From contig NZ_AAXY01000001.1 of assembly GCF_000169375.1 (NCBI RefSeq), forward strand, positions 62,001-126,000: a DNA stretch of 64,000 nucleotides, in the 5' to 3' direction. The DNA is from Marinobacter sp. ELB17. Lineage in GTDB: Bacteria > Pseudomonadota > Gammaproteobacteria > Pseudomonadales > Oleiphilaceae. Position numbers and translations under genes: made by a program. Below the pieces are notes generated by a model. That model was not told the DNA's origin. It did no database searches and was given only the letters and a program-made list of their open reading frames with translations. Below, in pieces: positions 31,939 through 41,731 of the stretch (the first letter of the stretch is position 1; every line of letters starts with the position of its first letter).

Positions 31939-33705
31939 TCAGTTGGCGGGCAGCGGGTTTTCCCTGGACCTGCCTGACATGCGGCCAAAGGAGACCTGAT
32001 TGCGCCCTTGCAACTTGGCCCGGTAGAGCTCCTCATCGGCCCTGGCAATAGCTTGGTCCAGGGTGACATGTTCGGAATGACGGCTGGTGACACCGATGCT
32101 GATGGTGCATTGAATCACCCTGCCGCGGTCATTGGTCACCAGCTGCTCAATATTGTGGCGGAAACGTTCGGCCACTTTGAGGGCTTCCGCCTCGCTCGTT
32201 TCCGGCAACAAAAGAGTGAATTCCTCACCCCCCCAGCGGGCCAGGAGGTCGCCGCGGCGCCGCGATCTATAAAGCTCGTCAGCAATTACCTTTAAGACCT
32301 TGTCGCCGACGGCATGGCCATATTGATCATTGATGTTCTTGAAACGGTCGATATCGATCATAGCCACACAGACGTTTCTGTTCTTGCGCGTGACGAGGCT
32401 CCATAGTGATTCGGCGACAGGCAGAAAACCGCGCCGATTGCTCAGGCCGGTCAGCAGGTCAGTCTGGGCATTTTGCTCGGCTGCCGTCCGGGCCTCTTCG
32501 TTTTTACGAACCAGATCGGCCAGCGCTAACATCAACAGTATGGCATCCACTATCATGCCGATGTCCACGGCGTAGTAGCCAAGCTGGGTATAAGGAATCA
32601 TGCCGGTTACCGTTGAGGCCGTAATCGAAGCACCAACAACGGAGGCTAATGTGCCCAGCATGAAATAGCGTGCGAACTGGTTGCCCGCGACCCAGCTCGA
32701 CGCGCCCATGTAGAGCATCAGTACACTGAACAAAGGCGCAACCAGGAATGCCAGGCGCAGCGCCAGACCCTGTTCGCCTAAGGCGAAACAGACAACAAAG
32801 AGCGCAAAATAAGCCACGCCAATTGTCTGGAAAGTTCTGTGGAGCCGTGGTTGGCGACGTTTGGTGCTCAGAAAATTCGTCGCAAACGCCAAGCCGGAGC
32901 TGGCGAAACACAACATCAGCAGGGGTGGCGCCCATTGTTGCCAGCCCACCGCCTCGGGCCAGAGTAGGGCCATTCCAATGCCGTTGTAGGACGCGGTCAT
33001 AGCTACAAAGCTGCCAGTGTAGAGCGAGTAGAACAGATAACGCCGCTGCCGAAGGCCGACGAACAACATCAGGCTGCAGGCCGAAAGTGCAAACATGACG
33101 CCGTAGACGAAGCTGTAGAACGTCGTTTCTGACTGCTCTAGACTGTGGCTGGCCGCAATACTGGAAAAATACAGTGGCACCACCATTGGGTCCGCTGTCT
33201 CAATCCGCAGCAACAGGCGTGTCTCGCCGGGCGGAAACGGATAGTCGGCACTGGGTATGCGTTTGGCGAGGGAGCGCTCATTCAGCGGAATACGATCACC
33301 ACCGATAAAGTGCTGTGGCAGCCGACCTTCTGTGATGAAAAAGAAGTCGACCTGTTCCAACCAGCCTGTTCTGACGGACACGCGGCGCAAAATGGTGTCA
33401 TCGGTCGGATTGAGAACATTCGCCACCAGCCAGATTGCACCGGAATTGATGCCTCTGGTTAACACGCTGGACTCAGGATACTTCAGGACAGCGGGATTCC
33501 CGCGAATCAGGGACTGAACCCCGTCAACGGAGAGCGCCTCTTCTTGTTCAGCGAGAAATGCCATCCGATCGACCATTGCGCCCTGGAACACGGTTCGAGC
33601 GTCGATGATCGGCACTGATCCGTCATCGACAGCTGATTCAGCCAGCGCGCAGGTTGTCAGGTTCACCATGGTCAGAAGAAAAATGAGGGGCCAATGTGGT
33701 CGCAC
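31939..33705 (-). CDS. 7TM-DISM diguanylate cyclase
   Basis: A 588-residue membrane protein. After a signal peptide (MRPHWPLIFLLTMVNLTTCA) comes a periplasmic 7TMR-DISMED2 sensor (about 35-165, carbohydrate-binding-like). Seven membrane helices span about 190-390, and a GGDEF domain follows with LLARWGGEEFTLLLPE, an active GGEEF motif. The RRGD five residues upstream is an intact inhibitory I-site. It makes c-di-GMP in response to an external ligand. The adjacent minus-strand genes handle glucosylglycerol, but no operon link is evident. Confidence 0.92.
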   Translation of the reverse strand: MRPHWPLIFLLTMVNLTTCALAESAVDDGSVPIIDARTVFQGAMVDRMAFLAEQEEALSVDGVQSLIRGNPAVLKYPESSVLTRGINSGAIWLVANVLNPTDDTILRRVSVRTGWLEQVDFFFITEGRLPQHFIGGDRIPLNERSLAKRIPSADYPFPPGETRLLLRIETADPMVVPLYFSSIAASHSLEQSETTFYSFVYGVMFALSACSLMLFVGLRQRRYLFYSLYTGSFVAMTASYNGIGMALLWPEAVGWQQWAPPLLMLCFASSGLAFATNFLSTKRRQPRLHRTFQTIGVAYFALFVVCFALGEQGLALRLAFLVAPLFSVLMLYMGASSWVAGNQFARYFMLGTLASVVGASITASTVTGMIPYTQLGYYAVDIGMIVDAILLMLALADLVRKNEEARTAAEQNAQTDLLTGLSNRRGFLPVAESLWSLVTRKNRNVCVAMIDIDRFKNINDQYGHAVGDKVLKVIADELYRSRRRGDLLARWGGEEFTLLLPETSEAEALKVAERFRHNIEQLVTNDRGRVIQCTISIGVTSRHSEHVTLDQAIARADEELYRAKLQGRNQVSFGRMSGRSRENPLPAN

Positions 33706-33837
33706 TTAACTGTTCATCCGTTAATGTCGTTTTCGTAGAATATAATTAAACTACTGACATGTCATATCTGGCGTCATCGTTCGGCGATGTCCTCCATCAA
33801 AACGTCGGGGCATATCAAAAAATCAGCGCAGACAGCG

Positions 33838-35280
33838 TTAACACGCAAGTTTTTCCATCTGTGCGGTGTCGAGATCGTAATACCCGATTTTTACGGTATT
33901 AAAGTTCAGGTCGACAAACAGGTGGCAATAATAGTCCCCATGGCGCCAGGCCATGGCCACGCTGGAATTGTTGGAGTAGTTGAGTTCAAAATGGCCATCA
34001 AAGGCCGGGTAGTTGCTACGAAACTTCATCAGGGCCAGTAAGCGTTGCACGACGGGCTTTTGAATGTGTTGTTCCACTTCGTCCAGGGTGTAGTAATGGC
34101 GATTAATATCCCGCAGTTCGCCGCTTTGTTTCATCAGTTCGTGGTTATTGCATCCAGCCAACAACCCCACGTAGTAGACCTGCGGAATGCCAGGTGTGAA
34201 AAACTGGATCGCCCGGGCAGCAATGTAGGCGTCATCGTTCTGCATGAGCGCGTCGTAGAAGGTGCAGGTGAGCTGGTAGATTGCGCCAACGCTGTGGATA
34301 TTGGCCGCCGAGCGCCGCATGATCGGGTCTGCACTGCGGGCATCAATGTTATCAATAAGCGCTCGGATTTTTTCATCCGGCAACACACCTTCGACATCCG
34401 GAATACAGATTCCGTCGTGGGTATCTAATACGGTCACCATGTTGCGTGGGCACATTCGCAGCCAGTTTTTCAGGTACACGCTGTTTGCGTCCAGCAGCGA
34501 GTAGAGCAAAAGGGGCGGCAGAGCAAAGCCGTAGGGGTGCATGTTGCGTCGGCCGATCGCGTATTGATAACTGGTGTGATCGTGGACTTCCGGTAGGCAT
34601 TCGGCGCCGTGTTTCAGGGCCACTTCGTTAATCCAGTCGAGTATCCGATAGACCTCGGGCTCCACCAAAAAGCAGCTGGTTCCCATACGTTTGGTGGTGT
34701 AACCAAAGGCATCGAGCCTCAGCAGGTTTACACCTTTTGAGGTGAGAAAGCCGATATAGCTTTCCATCAGGCGGTAAGCCTGGTCGGACTCGTAATTGAG
34801 ATCAATCTGCTGGTCGGTGAAGGTGCACCAGACCCGGGTTTTTGTGCCATCCGCAAGCGTCACTTCGCGAAAGGGTTCTTTCTCTTTGCGGATATGAATC
34901 TTGGCCATGTCATCCGGGGAAATCTCGCCGAACTTGTCGACATGGACAAACAGGTCGGCATACTCCGAATCAAAGCCATGGGCGATGAAATCCTTAAACT
35001 CGGCAGACTCGTCAGAGATATGGTTCACCGTCAGGTCGACACACAGGTCGTACTTTTTGGTGAAGGCTTCAATGTCGTCCCAGGTACCAAAATCCGGATC
35101 CACTTCCTTGTGCGTCAAGGGCGAAAACCCGCCATCGGCATTGGAGGGGAAAAACGGCAGGATATGCAGCCCTCCAATGGCCTGTGACAGGTGTTTGTCG
35201 ACGACTGTGTAGAGGTCTTTCAGGTCATTGCCCATTCGGTTTGGGTAGCAAATCAGCTGCACGGCATTTTTTAACAGCAT
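33838..35280 (-). CDS. GH13_18 phosphorylase, probably 2-O-alpha-glucosylglycerol phosphorylase
   Basis: A 480-residue sucrose-phosphorylase-family enzyme. The nucleophile is in LLRLDAFGYTTKRMG, the acid/base Glu in AECLPEVHDHTSYQ and the transition-state Asp in TVLDTHDGICIPDVEG. GH13_18 includes sucrose, glucosylglycerate and glucosylglycerol phosphorylases. A Marinobacter enzyme of this group is known as a glucosylglycerol phosphorylase, and the adjacent synthase gene supports that substrate here. It would break down the osmolyte to glucose-1-phosphate and glycerol. AGGAG lies 9 bases before the ATG. It follows the synthase gene by 32 bases, so the two are probably co-transcribed. Confidence 0.88.
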   Translation of the reverse strand: MLLKNAVQLICYPNRMGNDLKDLYTVVDKHLSQAIGGLHILPFFPSNADGGFSPLTHKEVDPDFGTWDDIEAFTKKYDLCVDLTVNHISDESAEFKDFIAHGFDSEYADLFVHVDKFGEISPDDMAKIHIRKEKEPFREVTLADGTKTRVWCTFTDQQIDLNYESDQAYRLMESYIGFLTSKGVNLLRLDAFGYTTKRMGTSCFLVEPEVYRILDWINEVALKHGAECLPEVHDHTSYQYAIGRRNMHPYGFALPPLLLYSLLDANSVYLKNWLRMCPRNMVTVLDTHDGICIPDVEGVLPDEKIRALIDNIDARSADPIMRRSAANIHSVGAIYQLTCTFYDALMQNDDAYIAARAIQFFTPGIPQVYYVGLLAGCNNHELMKQSGELRDINRHYYTLDEVEQHIQKPVVQRLLALMKFRSNYPAFDGHFELNYSNNSSVAMAWRHGDYYCHLFVDLNFNTVKIGYYDLDTAQMEKLAC

Positions 35281-35312
35281 GTGTCTAGCTCCTGGATTGG
35301 GTGAAGGTCCGA

Positions 35313-37586
35313 TCAGGCCGCGCGATGACCTATGGCCAAAATCTTGTTTAATTTTGTTGCGCGTCGGCGTTCAACCTCATTGATAAACTCCCGCCCCCAA
35401 TACTCGATGTCATAACGGCAAACCACTTCGAAGGCTTCGCTCAGTCGATTCCGGGCTTCGCTTCGGCTGATTGCCAACGCGTAGTAGCAGGTATCGGCCA
35501 GGTCCTGCGGGTGGTGCGGATTCGCCAGAATGGCGCCGCGCAGTTCTGCCGCAGCGCCGGCAAATTCAGACAGCACCAGTACGCCACTGCCTTGGGTTAA
35601 GCCCTGGGTTGCGATGTATTCTTTTGCGACCAGGTTCAGGCCATCCCGCAGCGGCGTAATCCACATCACATCGGCTATGGTGTAATAGGCCACCAGCTCT
35701 TCAAAGGGCAGGGCGCGGAAGAAGAACTGCACCGGGGTCCACCCGACCTGTGCAAACTGCCCGTTAATGCGCCCCACCGTTTGTTCGATCTGCGACAGCA
35801 ATTCCTCGTAAATAGTCATTCCGGCCGCCGCCGGCACGCAGATCAGCATAAGGGTGACTTTGGTTTTCAGTTCAGGATGCTCGTTCAGAATGCGCTCATA
35901 AGCCTGTAGCTTTTCAATAATGCCTTTGGTGAAGTCGAGACGCTCCACCGACAAAATCAGCCGAACATCCTTGAACTCTTCACGCAGTGTTTCCATTTGC
36001 GCGATGACACTCTGGTCAGACAGGGCGGTACGAACGCGATTCAGGTCAAGCCCGACCGGGTGTGCACCCAGCCCGATCTTGCGGTCATTCACTGTGATTT
36101 CGGTGCTCATTTCATCTAGACCCACCGCGCAGCCATAGGTCAGAAAGCGCGGTGCACAGCCCATTTTATGGGTGACCTCAAGCGGTGTGACGCCTCTAGC
36201 CACATCCACAAAGTTCTCGGCCTGCCGGGGAATATGAAAACCAATGTGGTCACACTGCAACAGGCTGCCGATGATTTCGCGGCGCCAGGGCAGCACGTTG
36301 AATACGTCGGCTGACGGGAAGTAGGTGTGATGGAAAAAGGCGATAGTGAGGTCTGGCCGCATCTCGCGTAAATAGGCAGGTACCATCCACAGATTGTAAT
36401 CGTGAATCCAGACCACGGCGTTTTCCGCCGCTTCCTCGGCGGCGCGCTCTGCAAACAACCTGTTGACCTTGAGGTACACCTGCCAGTGGTCATCGCGGAA
36501 CGTGGCCCGCTCCCAAAAGGTGTGCAGGGTCGGCCAGAAGGCTTCTTTCGAGAATCGTTTGTAAAAGATCTCAACGTCTTCTTCGCTCAGTGCTACTCGT
36601 GCCGCGACCAATTTTTCGTAGCGGCTGGTATCCACTTCGGTGTGGGTCTGGAAGGGGCCGAGATCGGGATCGTCAACTGACCAGGCGACCCACGAACCCG
36701 CTTTGCCATCGGAGAAGAAGCTTAGCAGTGTGGGGATGATGCCATTGGGCGATTTGGGCCGACGTCGAATCAACTCCCCATTCTCAACCACTTCTTCATA
36801 GGGCAGGCGATGGTAGACAATCACCAGGTCGGATTTGCCCCTGTTCATGTAATCCGGAATTTCGGCTTCAATACCCAGATGGCCCAGATAACCAAAATGT
36901 TCGAATGCCTCCAGAATGCCACCACAGCCCGACGCTCCAGCATGAAGTACTCGCGCCTGGTGCTCGGTTGCTGCCAGCAGTCCGGCCTCGGACTCACCGA
37001 CACAGACACCCTTGAATTCGTGTTGATACATCGACAGGTCATTCAGGGTGTCACCGGCAACCAAGACCGATTCTGGGTCTACCCCCAGGTGTTCAACCAG
37101 ACGGGACAGGGTGCGTCCCTTGTTGACGCCCCGCGGAAGTATGTCCAGATACTTGCCCGCGGAAAAAAGTACATCACAGGATAATGCGCTGACGCGTGCC
37201 AGCATGTCTTCGCTGACCAGGTCGTTGTCACAGAAGTAAGAGACGCGGCGCTCCTGAGGGACTTCCTGACGCTGCAAGCCTTCAAATGAGGACAGGGCGC
37301 TCTCCACAACTTGCTCACCTGGCCAGAGTTCGTCGATTTCGCCCTGCAGGGGCTGGATGGCTTGTTGCGAGGCGCCATGAACCACGGTACAGCCGACATC
37401 GCAGATAATATAGTCGGGCTGCGGAATCGTCGGATCGGACAGCAGGGGTAGTACGGCTTCCAGCCCTCGACCGGTAACAAACACTAAATCGATCTCGGGG
37501 TGAGCAACGATGAGTCGATAAAGCTTGAGGCGATTTTCCGGATCACCCGCGAGAAAAGTACCGTCAAGGTCGGTGGCGAGTAGCAT
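35313..37586 (-). CDS. ggpPS: Glucosylglycerol-phosphate synthase fused to HAD phosphatase
   Basis: A 757-residue bifunctional enzyme. The N-terminal HAD phosphatase (about 1-235) has MLLATDLDGTFLAGD, VFVTGRG and VLVAGDTLNDLSMY. The C-terminal GT20 glycosyltransferase (about 250-750) contains AVVWIHDYNLWMVPAYLREM, IAFFHHTYFPSADVFNVLPW, LSVERLDFTKGI and TPLRDGLNLVAKEYIATQ. It should join ADP-glucose and glycerol-3-phosphate and then dephosphorylate the product to the compatible solute glucosylglycerol. Fused GgpPS enzymes occur in Stenotrophomonas and Pseudomonas relatives. Distinction from trehalose-phosphate synthase rests on the fused N-terminal phosphatase and the phosphorylase partner. 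CAGGAG precedes the ATG. Confidence 0.9.
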   Translation of the reverse strand: MLLATDLDGTFLAGDPENRLKLYRLIVAHPEIDLVFVTGRGLEAVLPLLSDPTIPQPDYIICDVGCTVVHGASQQAIQPLQGEIDELWPGEQVVESALSSFEGLQRQEVPQERRVSYFCDNDLVSEDMLARVSALSCDVLFSAGKYLDILPRGVNKGRTLSRLVEHLGVDPESVLVAGDTLNDLSMYQHEFKGVCVGESEAGLLAATEHQARVLHAGASGCGGILEAFEHFGYLGHLGIEAEIPDYMNRGKSDLVIVYHRLPYEEVVENGELIRRRPKSPNGIIPTLLSFFSDGKAGSWVAWSVDDPDLGPFQTHTEVDTSRYEKLVAARVALSEEDVEIFYKRFSKEAFWPTLHTFWERATFRDDHWQVYLKVNRLFAERAAEEAAENAVVWIHDYNLWMVPAYLREMRPDLTIAFFHHTYFPSADVFNVLPWRREIIGSLLQCDHIGFHIPRQAENFVDVARGVTPLEVTHKMGCAPRFLTYGCAVGLDEMSTEITVNDRKIGLGAHPVGLDLNRVRTALSDQSVIAQMETLREEFKDVRLILSVERLDFTKGIIEKLQAYERILNEHPELKTKVTLMLICVPAAAGMTIYEELLSQIEQTVGRINGQFAQVGWTPVQFFFRALPFEELVAYYTIADVMWITPLRDGLNLVAKEYIATQGLTQGSGVLVLSEFAGAAAELRGAILANPHHPQDLADTCYYALAISRSEARNRLSEAFEVVCRYDIEYWGREFINEVERRRATKLNKILAIGHRAA

Positions 37587-37623
37587 TTTATACTCCTGTA
37601 TAAGTCTTTCCTTATGTCCAGGA

Positions 37624-37680
37624 GTTCAGCAAAACATGGCGTAGAGATGGGACACTAGCGTGGGCAAAGTTTTGCTGAAC
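37624..37680. promoter_or_regulatory. 12-bp inverted repeat upstream of ggpPS
   Basis: GTTCAGCAAAAC (37624-37635) and GTTTTGCTGAAC (37669-37680) are exact inverted copies 33 bases apart, in the 5' leader or promoter region of the minus-strand osmolyte operon. It could be a regulator-binding pair or a long mRNA hairpin. Confidence 0.5.
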
Positions 37681-37947
37681 TAGGGGACCCTACAAACTAC
37701 CAATGCAGTTTTCATACCGGAAGTCGGCGGAAACACCGGTATTCTGCCCATGAAGTTCGAAAATGCCTAATGTGATCATAGTGATACAGACATTTCCGTG
37801 CATGGCCTAGCTCTTGCAAGATTCACAGCACACACGTGATCACAAAGGCGGTGCATAAAGATAAGAACAACCCCCAAGTGCTTGCAGGCCGCGGGCAACA
37901 CGCCCCAAAAGCAAGGCTAAGTCAGGAGGTTCCTATCTGGTCTCTTA

Positions 37948-39152
37948 TGCGCCCCATTGGTGCGATTCTGGGCAGCGTCGCACTATTACAGCTCGGCAGT
38001 GGTCTGCTCAACACGTTGCTGGCTGTGACCGCCGACGGCCAGAGGTTTTCAACAATCTGGATCGGCTTTATTATGTCCGGCTTCTTCGTCGGCTTTGCTT
38101 GCGGCATATTCGTCAGCGTTCGCCTGATCCGGCGTATGGGGCATATCCGCACCTTTGCCTTCTGCGCGGCACTTTGCGCCACCATCGCGCTCCTGCATGT
38201 CATTTGGATGAATCCCTGGGTCTGGCTACTGTTGAGATTTTGCTACGGCATCGCCTTTGTCACTCTGATGACAGTTACTGAAAGCTGGCTCAATACCCGG
38301 GCCGCCAGGGAAGAGCGCGGCCGCGTTTTTGCGCTTTATATGGTTGTTAATCTCGGGGCTATCGCTCTGGCGCAGCAGCTCCTGCGCCTAAACTCCAGGG
38401 AAGTGTTTGTGCTGTTTTCCCTGTCTGCCATATTGATCTGCTGGGCGCTTCTGCCAATAACGATCACCAGCCGCAGCCAGCCCGTGATTCCGGATCGGGC
38501 GAAAAGCAGCCTGAAAAAGTTGATACAGTTTGCGCCGCTTGCGGTTGCGACGTCGGTGCTCTCTGGCTTGGCCATGGGAGCCTTTTTGGGGATGGCGCCG
38601 CTTTACGCCAGCAAGTTGGGTTTTGGTCTTTCAGACGTTGGCTTGCTGATGAGTATCACTATTGTCGGGGGTGCGCTTTTGCAGATCCCGATCGGCCGCT
38701 TTTCCGACACCCATGATCGCCGCAAGGTTCTTATCTGTGTTGCAGCTCTGGCTGCGGTGATGTGTTTGATAATGCCGCTGGTGCAAAACCAGAGGATGTT
38801 GATGATTACGTTCTTTGTCTGGGGCGGCCTGTCGTTTTCTCTTTATCCGCTGGGTGTGGCGCAGTTGCTTGATCAATTGCACCCGGATGAGGTGGTCTCG
38901 GGATCAACCGATATGCTGGTGTTGCATGGCGCCGGTTCTGCCCTGGCGCCTTTGTTTGCGGGCGTTATCATGAATCTGGTGGGCACTCAGGGTATGCCGC
39001 TTTATATGGCGGGCATCCTCTTTTCACTGACCGGCTATGCGGTTTATCAGGTCAGACATGTTTCGGTTCTGACCGCAGGGGAGCATGCGCATTTTGAGCC
39101 CATGATGCAGACGTCTCATGAGATTGTTGGCATGATCGAAAAAGAAGGTTAA
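37948..39152 (+). CDS. MFS transporter (YcaD/UMF2-like)
   Basis: A 12-helix major facilitator. The loop GFFVGFACGIFVSVRLIRRM G and later GGALLQIPIGRFSDTHDRRK VLIC are the MFS loop 2-3 and 8-9 motifs. The AVTADGQRFSTIWIGFIMSG start resembles the YcaD-type UMF2 family of unknown substrate. I place the start at the ATG at 37948 because the protein then starts like its relatives. A GTG at 37836 would add 37 residues, and an AGGAGG at 37924 has no well-spaced start codon. Divergent from ggpPS. Confidence 0.82.
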
Positions 39153-39628
39153 CGACTGCTCGCCCGCTCTTCCTGCAGCTTGGCCCGAACGTTCATCAAC
39201 ACGTTGCCGTACTTGTTATCGCCCCGGCGATCCCGCCCACAACCCCAAAAATAATCGAAGTTACTGTTTTCCATAATCTTTTGATCGCCGGTGTTGAGAA
39301 GCGCTTCCGTCAGCTCAGGGTGAGTGCGGCAACGGGTGTAGACGCCCCGGGTCATAACGGTTTCACGCACCTGCTTCCAGTCACTGCGAAAACTCTTCCA
39401 GCGTTTGCGGCCCAGTTTGCGGGCCTCAGTCGGTGATATGGCGTTTCGCACCTGTTCCTTGTGGACGTCATCTGTAAACTTCATACCCTGAAAATAATGC
39501 TCCACTGACGGCCACACTTTACCCTCCAGCTCGAAACTGTAGCGGGCGTAGGTCCCGAGGGGGCTATGCGGATCGGTACGAGAGATAAAAAGACTGCTTT
39601 CGCCGTCGTCTATTGGAAATAGGGACAT
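39149..39628 (-). CDS. NADAR-family protein (YbiA-like N-glycosidase)
   Basis: About 159 residues with the NADAR fold: WPSVEHYFQGMKFTDDVHKE, the RGVYTRCRTHPELTEALLNT segment and SNFDYFWGCGRDRRGDNKYG near the end. E. coli YbiA of this family hydrolyses N-glycosidic bonds of riboflavin intermediates or ADP-ribose adducts; the substrate here is inferred. I prefer the ATG at 39628 to 39658 because the domain starts there. It overlaps the MFS gene tail by four bases. Confidence 0.88.
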   Translation of the reverse strand: MSLFPIDDGESSLFISRTDPHSPLGTYARYSFELEGKVWPSVEHYFQGMKFTDDVHKEQVRNAISPTEARKLGRKRWKSFRSDWKQVRETVMTRGVYTRCRTHPELTEALLNTGDQKIMENSNFDYFWGCGRDRRGDNKYGNVLMNVRAKLQEERASSR

Positions 39629-39856
39629 GATAACCGTCGCTGCAAGAAAATGAGTCAATACATCAAATAATGAGTATACCGATGACTCCCGGAACGACGC
39701 CAGACAATGACAACAGTCATTTGACGATTGAAGAACGACAGCGAAATTTTCAATCGTATATGTGAACTATCACGTCTCGCATTTACATGAGTTGATGACG
39801 AGAGCCTCCTATGACAGATTCACTCGACGGCATTTATACCGTGCCAGGCTGAAAAT

Positions 39857-40960
39857 CTATTCTTCGTCGCTGAAAGCCGACCGGTGGAACTCTGCGGCTT
39901 CTTCTGCTTCCTTGACGCCCGCTTCCCAGAGTTTGGGTACGTCGCCACCCGTCAGCACCTCAAGCACCGCGTGAACACCTTTGGCCAGCGAGGAAAGGTT
40001 GTACCCACCCTCCAGAACGAACGCGAGCTTGCCCTCGCAGTGCGTGTCAGCAATGTCCTGAACAATTCTGGTCAGCACTTTAAAGCCGTCATAGGTGAGG
40101 TTCATCGCCATATCGTTGCGGTGGGGGTCAAACCCCGCCGAGACCAGCACCAGATCCGGTTTGAAGTGCTCGGCGGCGGGCACCAGTATGTCTCGGAAGA
40201 CTTTTTCGAAGGCAATGTCGCCGGCGGTTTCCGGAAGGGGGACGTTGATGGTGTAACCTTCACCCAGGCCAACACCCACCTCTTCAATCAGACCAGACCC
40301 GGGATAAAACGGTGCGGCGCAATGGGTGTCGAAGAACAGCACATCCGGGTCTGCCCAAAAAATATCTTGGGTGCCATTGCCGTGGTGCGCATCCCAGTCA
40401 ATGATCAGGACACGTTCACAGCCCAGCTTTGCCTGGGCATGGGCGGCCGCTACGGCAACGTTGTTCAGTAGGCAGAAGCCCCGTGCACGCACGGGCTCGG
40501 CGTGATGCCCCGGCGGACGCACAAGGGCGAAGGCGCTTTGTGCCTCACCCTTGCAAACGCTTTCCACGGCAGCAATAGCGTTGCCGGCTGCCGCGGTGGC
40601 CGCTTTGATGCTGTCGGGGGAAACCGCCGTGGTGTCTCTGTCGAGCCAGACGCGTTTGCCATCCAGTGAAAAAAGATGGTCTAGATAGGACGTGATGTGC
40701 ACGCGTGCCAGCTGATCGTAGGTGGCAGCAGGCGCTCCTGACTGGAACTGGACACCGGGTATGGGGTTTTTATCCAAATGCGCTTTGATCGCCGCCAACC
40801 GGCCCGGATGTTCAGGATAGCTCCATTTAAAGTTCAGTCCCTGGAGAATAGTCCTGACTCGCTTTTCTACCCGGCTAGGAATGAACGGCAGGTCCACCTC
40901 GGGATTATGCCCCAGCATTATCTCATCATAAAACACATTAACACTGCGATCGCCGATCAC
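39857..40960 (-). CDS. Histone-deacetylase-family amidohydrolase
   Basis: A 367-residue Zn-dependent deacetylase. LVRPPGHHAEPVRARGFCLL has the His-His charge relay. IIDWDAHHGNGTQDIFWADP holds the metal-binding Asp and His, SAGFDPHRNDMA the second metal-binding Asp, and LEGGYNLSSLAKGV the Gly-Tyr pair with the catalytic Tyr. Bacterial members act on acetylated polyamines or other small acetylated substrates or proteins; which is unknown here. Confidence 0.93.
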   Translation of the reverse strand: MIGDRSVNVFYDEIMLGHNPEVDLPFIPSRVEKRVRTILQGLNFKWSYPEHPGRLAAIKAHLDKNPIPGVQFQSGAPAATYDQLARVHITSYLDHLFSLDGKRVWLDRDTTAVSPDSIKAATAAAGNAIAAVESVCKGEAQSAFALVRPPGHHAEPVRARGFCLLNNVAVAAAHAQAKLGCERVLIIDWDAHHGNGTQDIFWADPDVLFFDTHCAAPFYPGSGLIEEVGVGLGEGYTINVPLPETAGDIAFEKVFRDILVPAAEHFKPDLVLVSAGFDPHRNDMAMNLTYDGFKVLTRIVQDIADTHCEGKLAFVLEGGYNLSSLAKGVHAVLEVLTGGDVPKLWEAGVKEAEEAAEFHRSAFSDEE

Positions 40961-41044
40961 AAGACACTCTCCTTTTTGAGCTCTTTCGGTTGCCTGTCGT
41001 AGCTATCGTTTCGAGACGGTTTCGAAACGGTTTCGACAGGCTCC

Positions 41045-41590
41045 TCATAGTTGCGGTGACGCCAGGGCTTCCTTCACCGTCGAGGTGAAGGCTGCTGCAC
41101 GAATACCGGTGGTTTTAAAACCCAATTTGGCCCAGGCGGCCTTGGCCTCTTTGTTAGACTCAGCGTATTCAAGAATCAGCTCATGCACATGATGGCTTTC
41201 CGCAAATCCAACCAATTCCTGCAGCAGGGCCCTGAAAATACCAAGATTTCGAAACTCGGGCTCCACCCACACATCGTCAATTATTCCCGACTTGTAAACC
41301 AACGCTTCCGCCTGTTCCCAGATTCCCTGACTGTGCCACACATAGATATAGCCCATGCCGATGATGCCGGCATCCGGGTTCTCTGCCACAGTCAGTAGCT
41401 TATTATCGTCGCCCAGTGAGGAGCGCAGTACGTTCAGGAGCCGGTTATGTTCGTTCTTCCTGAGATTCTGCGGTGGCGCTCCAGAGACATGCAATGCCAG
41501 TTTGGCGAGAAAATCCACGAGTACCGGAAGATCCTCTTCGCGTGCTTCCCGAAGCACAAAGGCCGTTTTACTGCCTTTCTTTCTGGCCAT
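41045..41590 (-). CDS. GNAT-family N-acetyltransferase
   Basis: About 181 residues from ATG at 41590 (AGGAGT upstream), MARKKGSKTAFVLREAREED. GIIDDVWVEPEFRNLGIFRA LLQELV carries the acetyl-CoA loop (EFRNLGIFRALL, an R..G.F/G variant). LILEYAESNKEAKAAWAKLG FKTTG is the Asn-Tyr-like C-terminal motif. The substrate is unknown. An upstream ATG at 41659 would add 23 residues of low-complexity character. Confidence 0.85.
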   Translation of the reverse strand: MARKKGSKTAFVLREAREEDLPVLVDFLAKLALHVSGAPPQNLRKNEHNRLLNVLRSSLGDDNKLLTVAENPDAGIIGMGYIYVWHSQGIWEQAEALVYKSGIIDDVWVEPEFRNLGIFRALLQELVGFAESHHVHELILEYAESNKEAKAAWAKLGFKTTGIRAAAFTSTVKEALASPQL

Positions 41591-41731
41591 AAAAGACTCC
41601 TGGAACGGAATGACGCAGAACAGACTTCGCTGAAGATCAATCGGAGCCGCATCTCCCATTTACTTTAGCCTAACTATTCAAAGCTCTCCTGCTTCATTTC
41701 AATTTCCCGACTATCAATTGCCGTATGGCGC

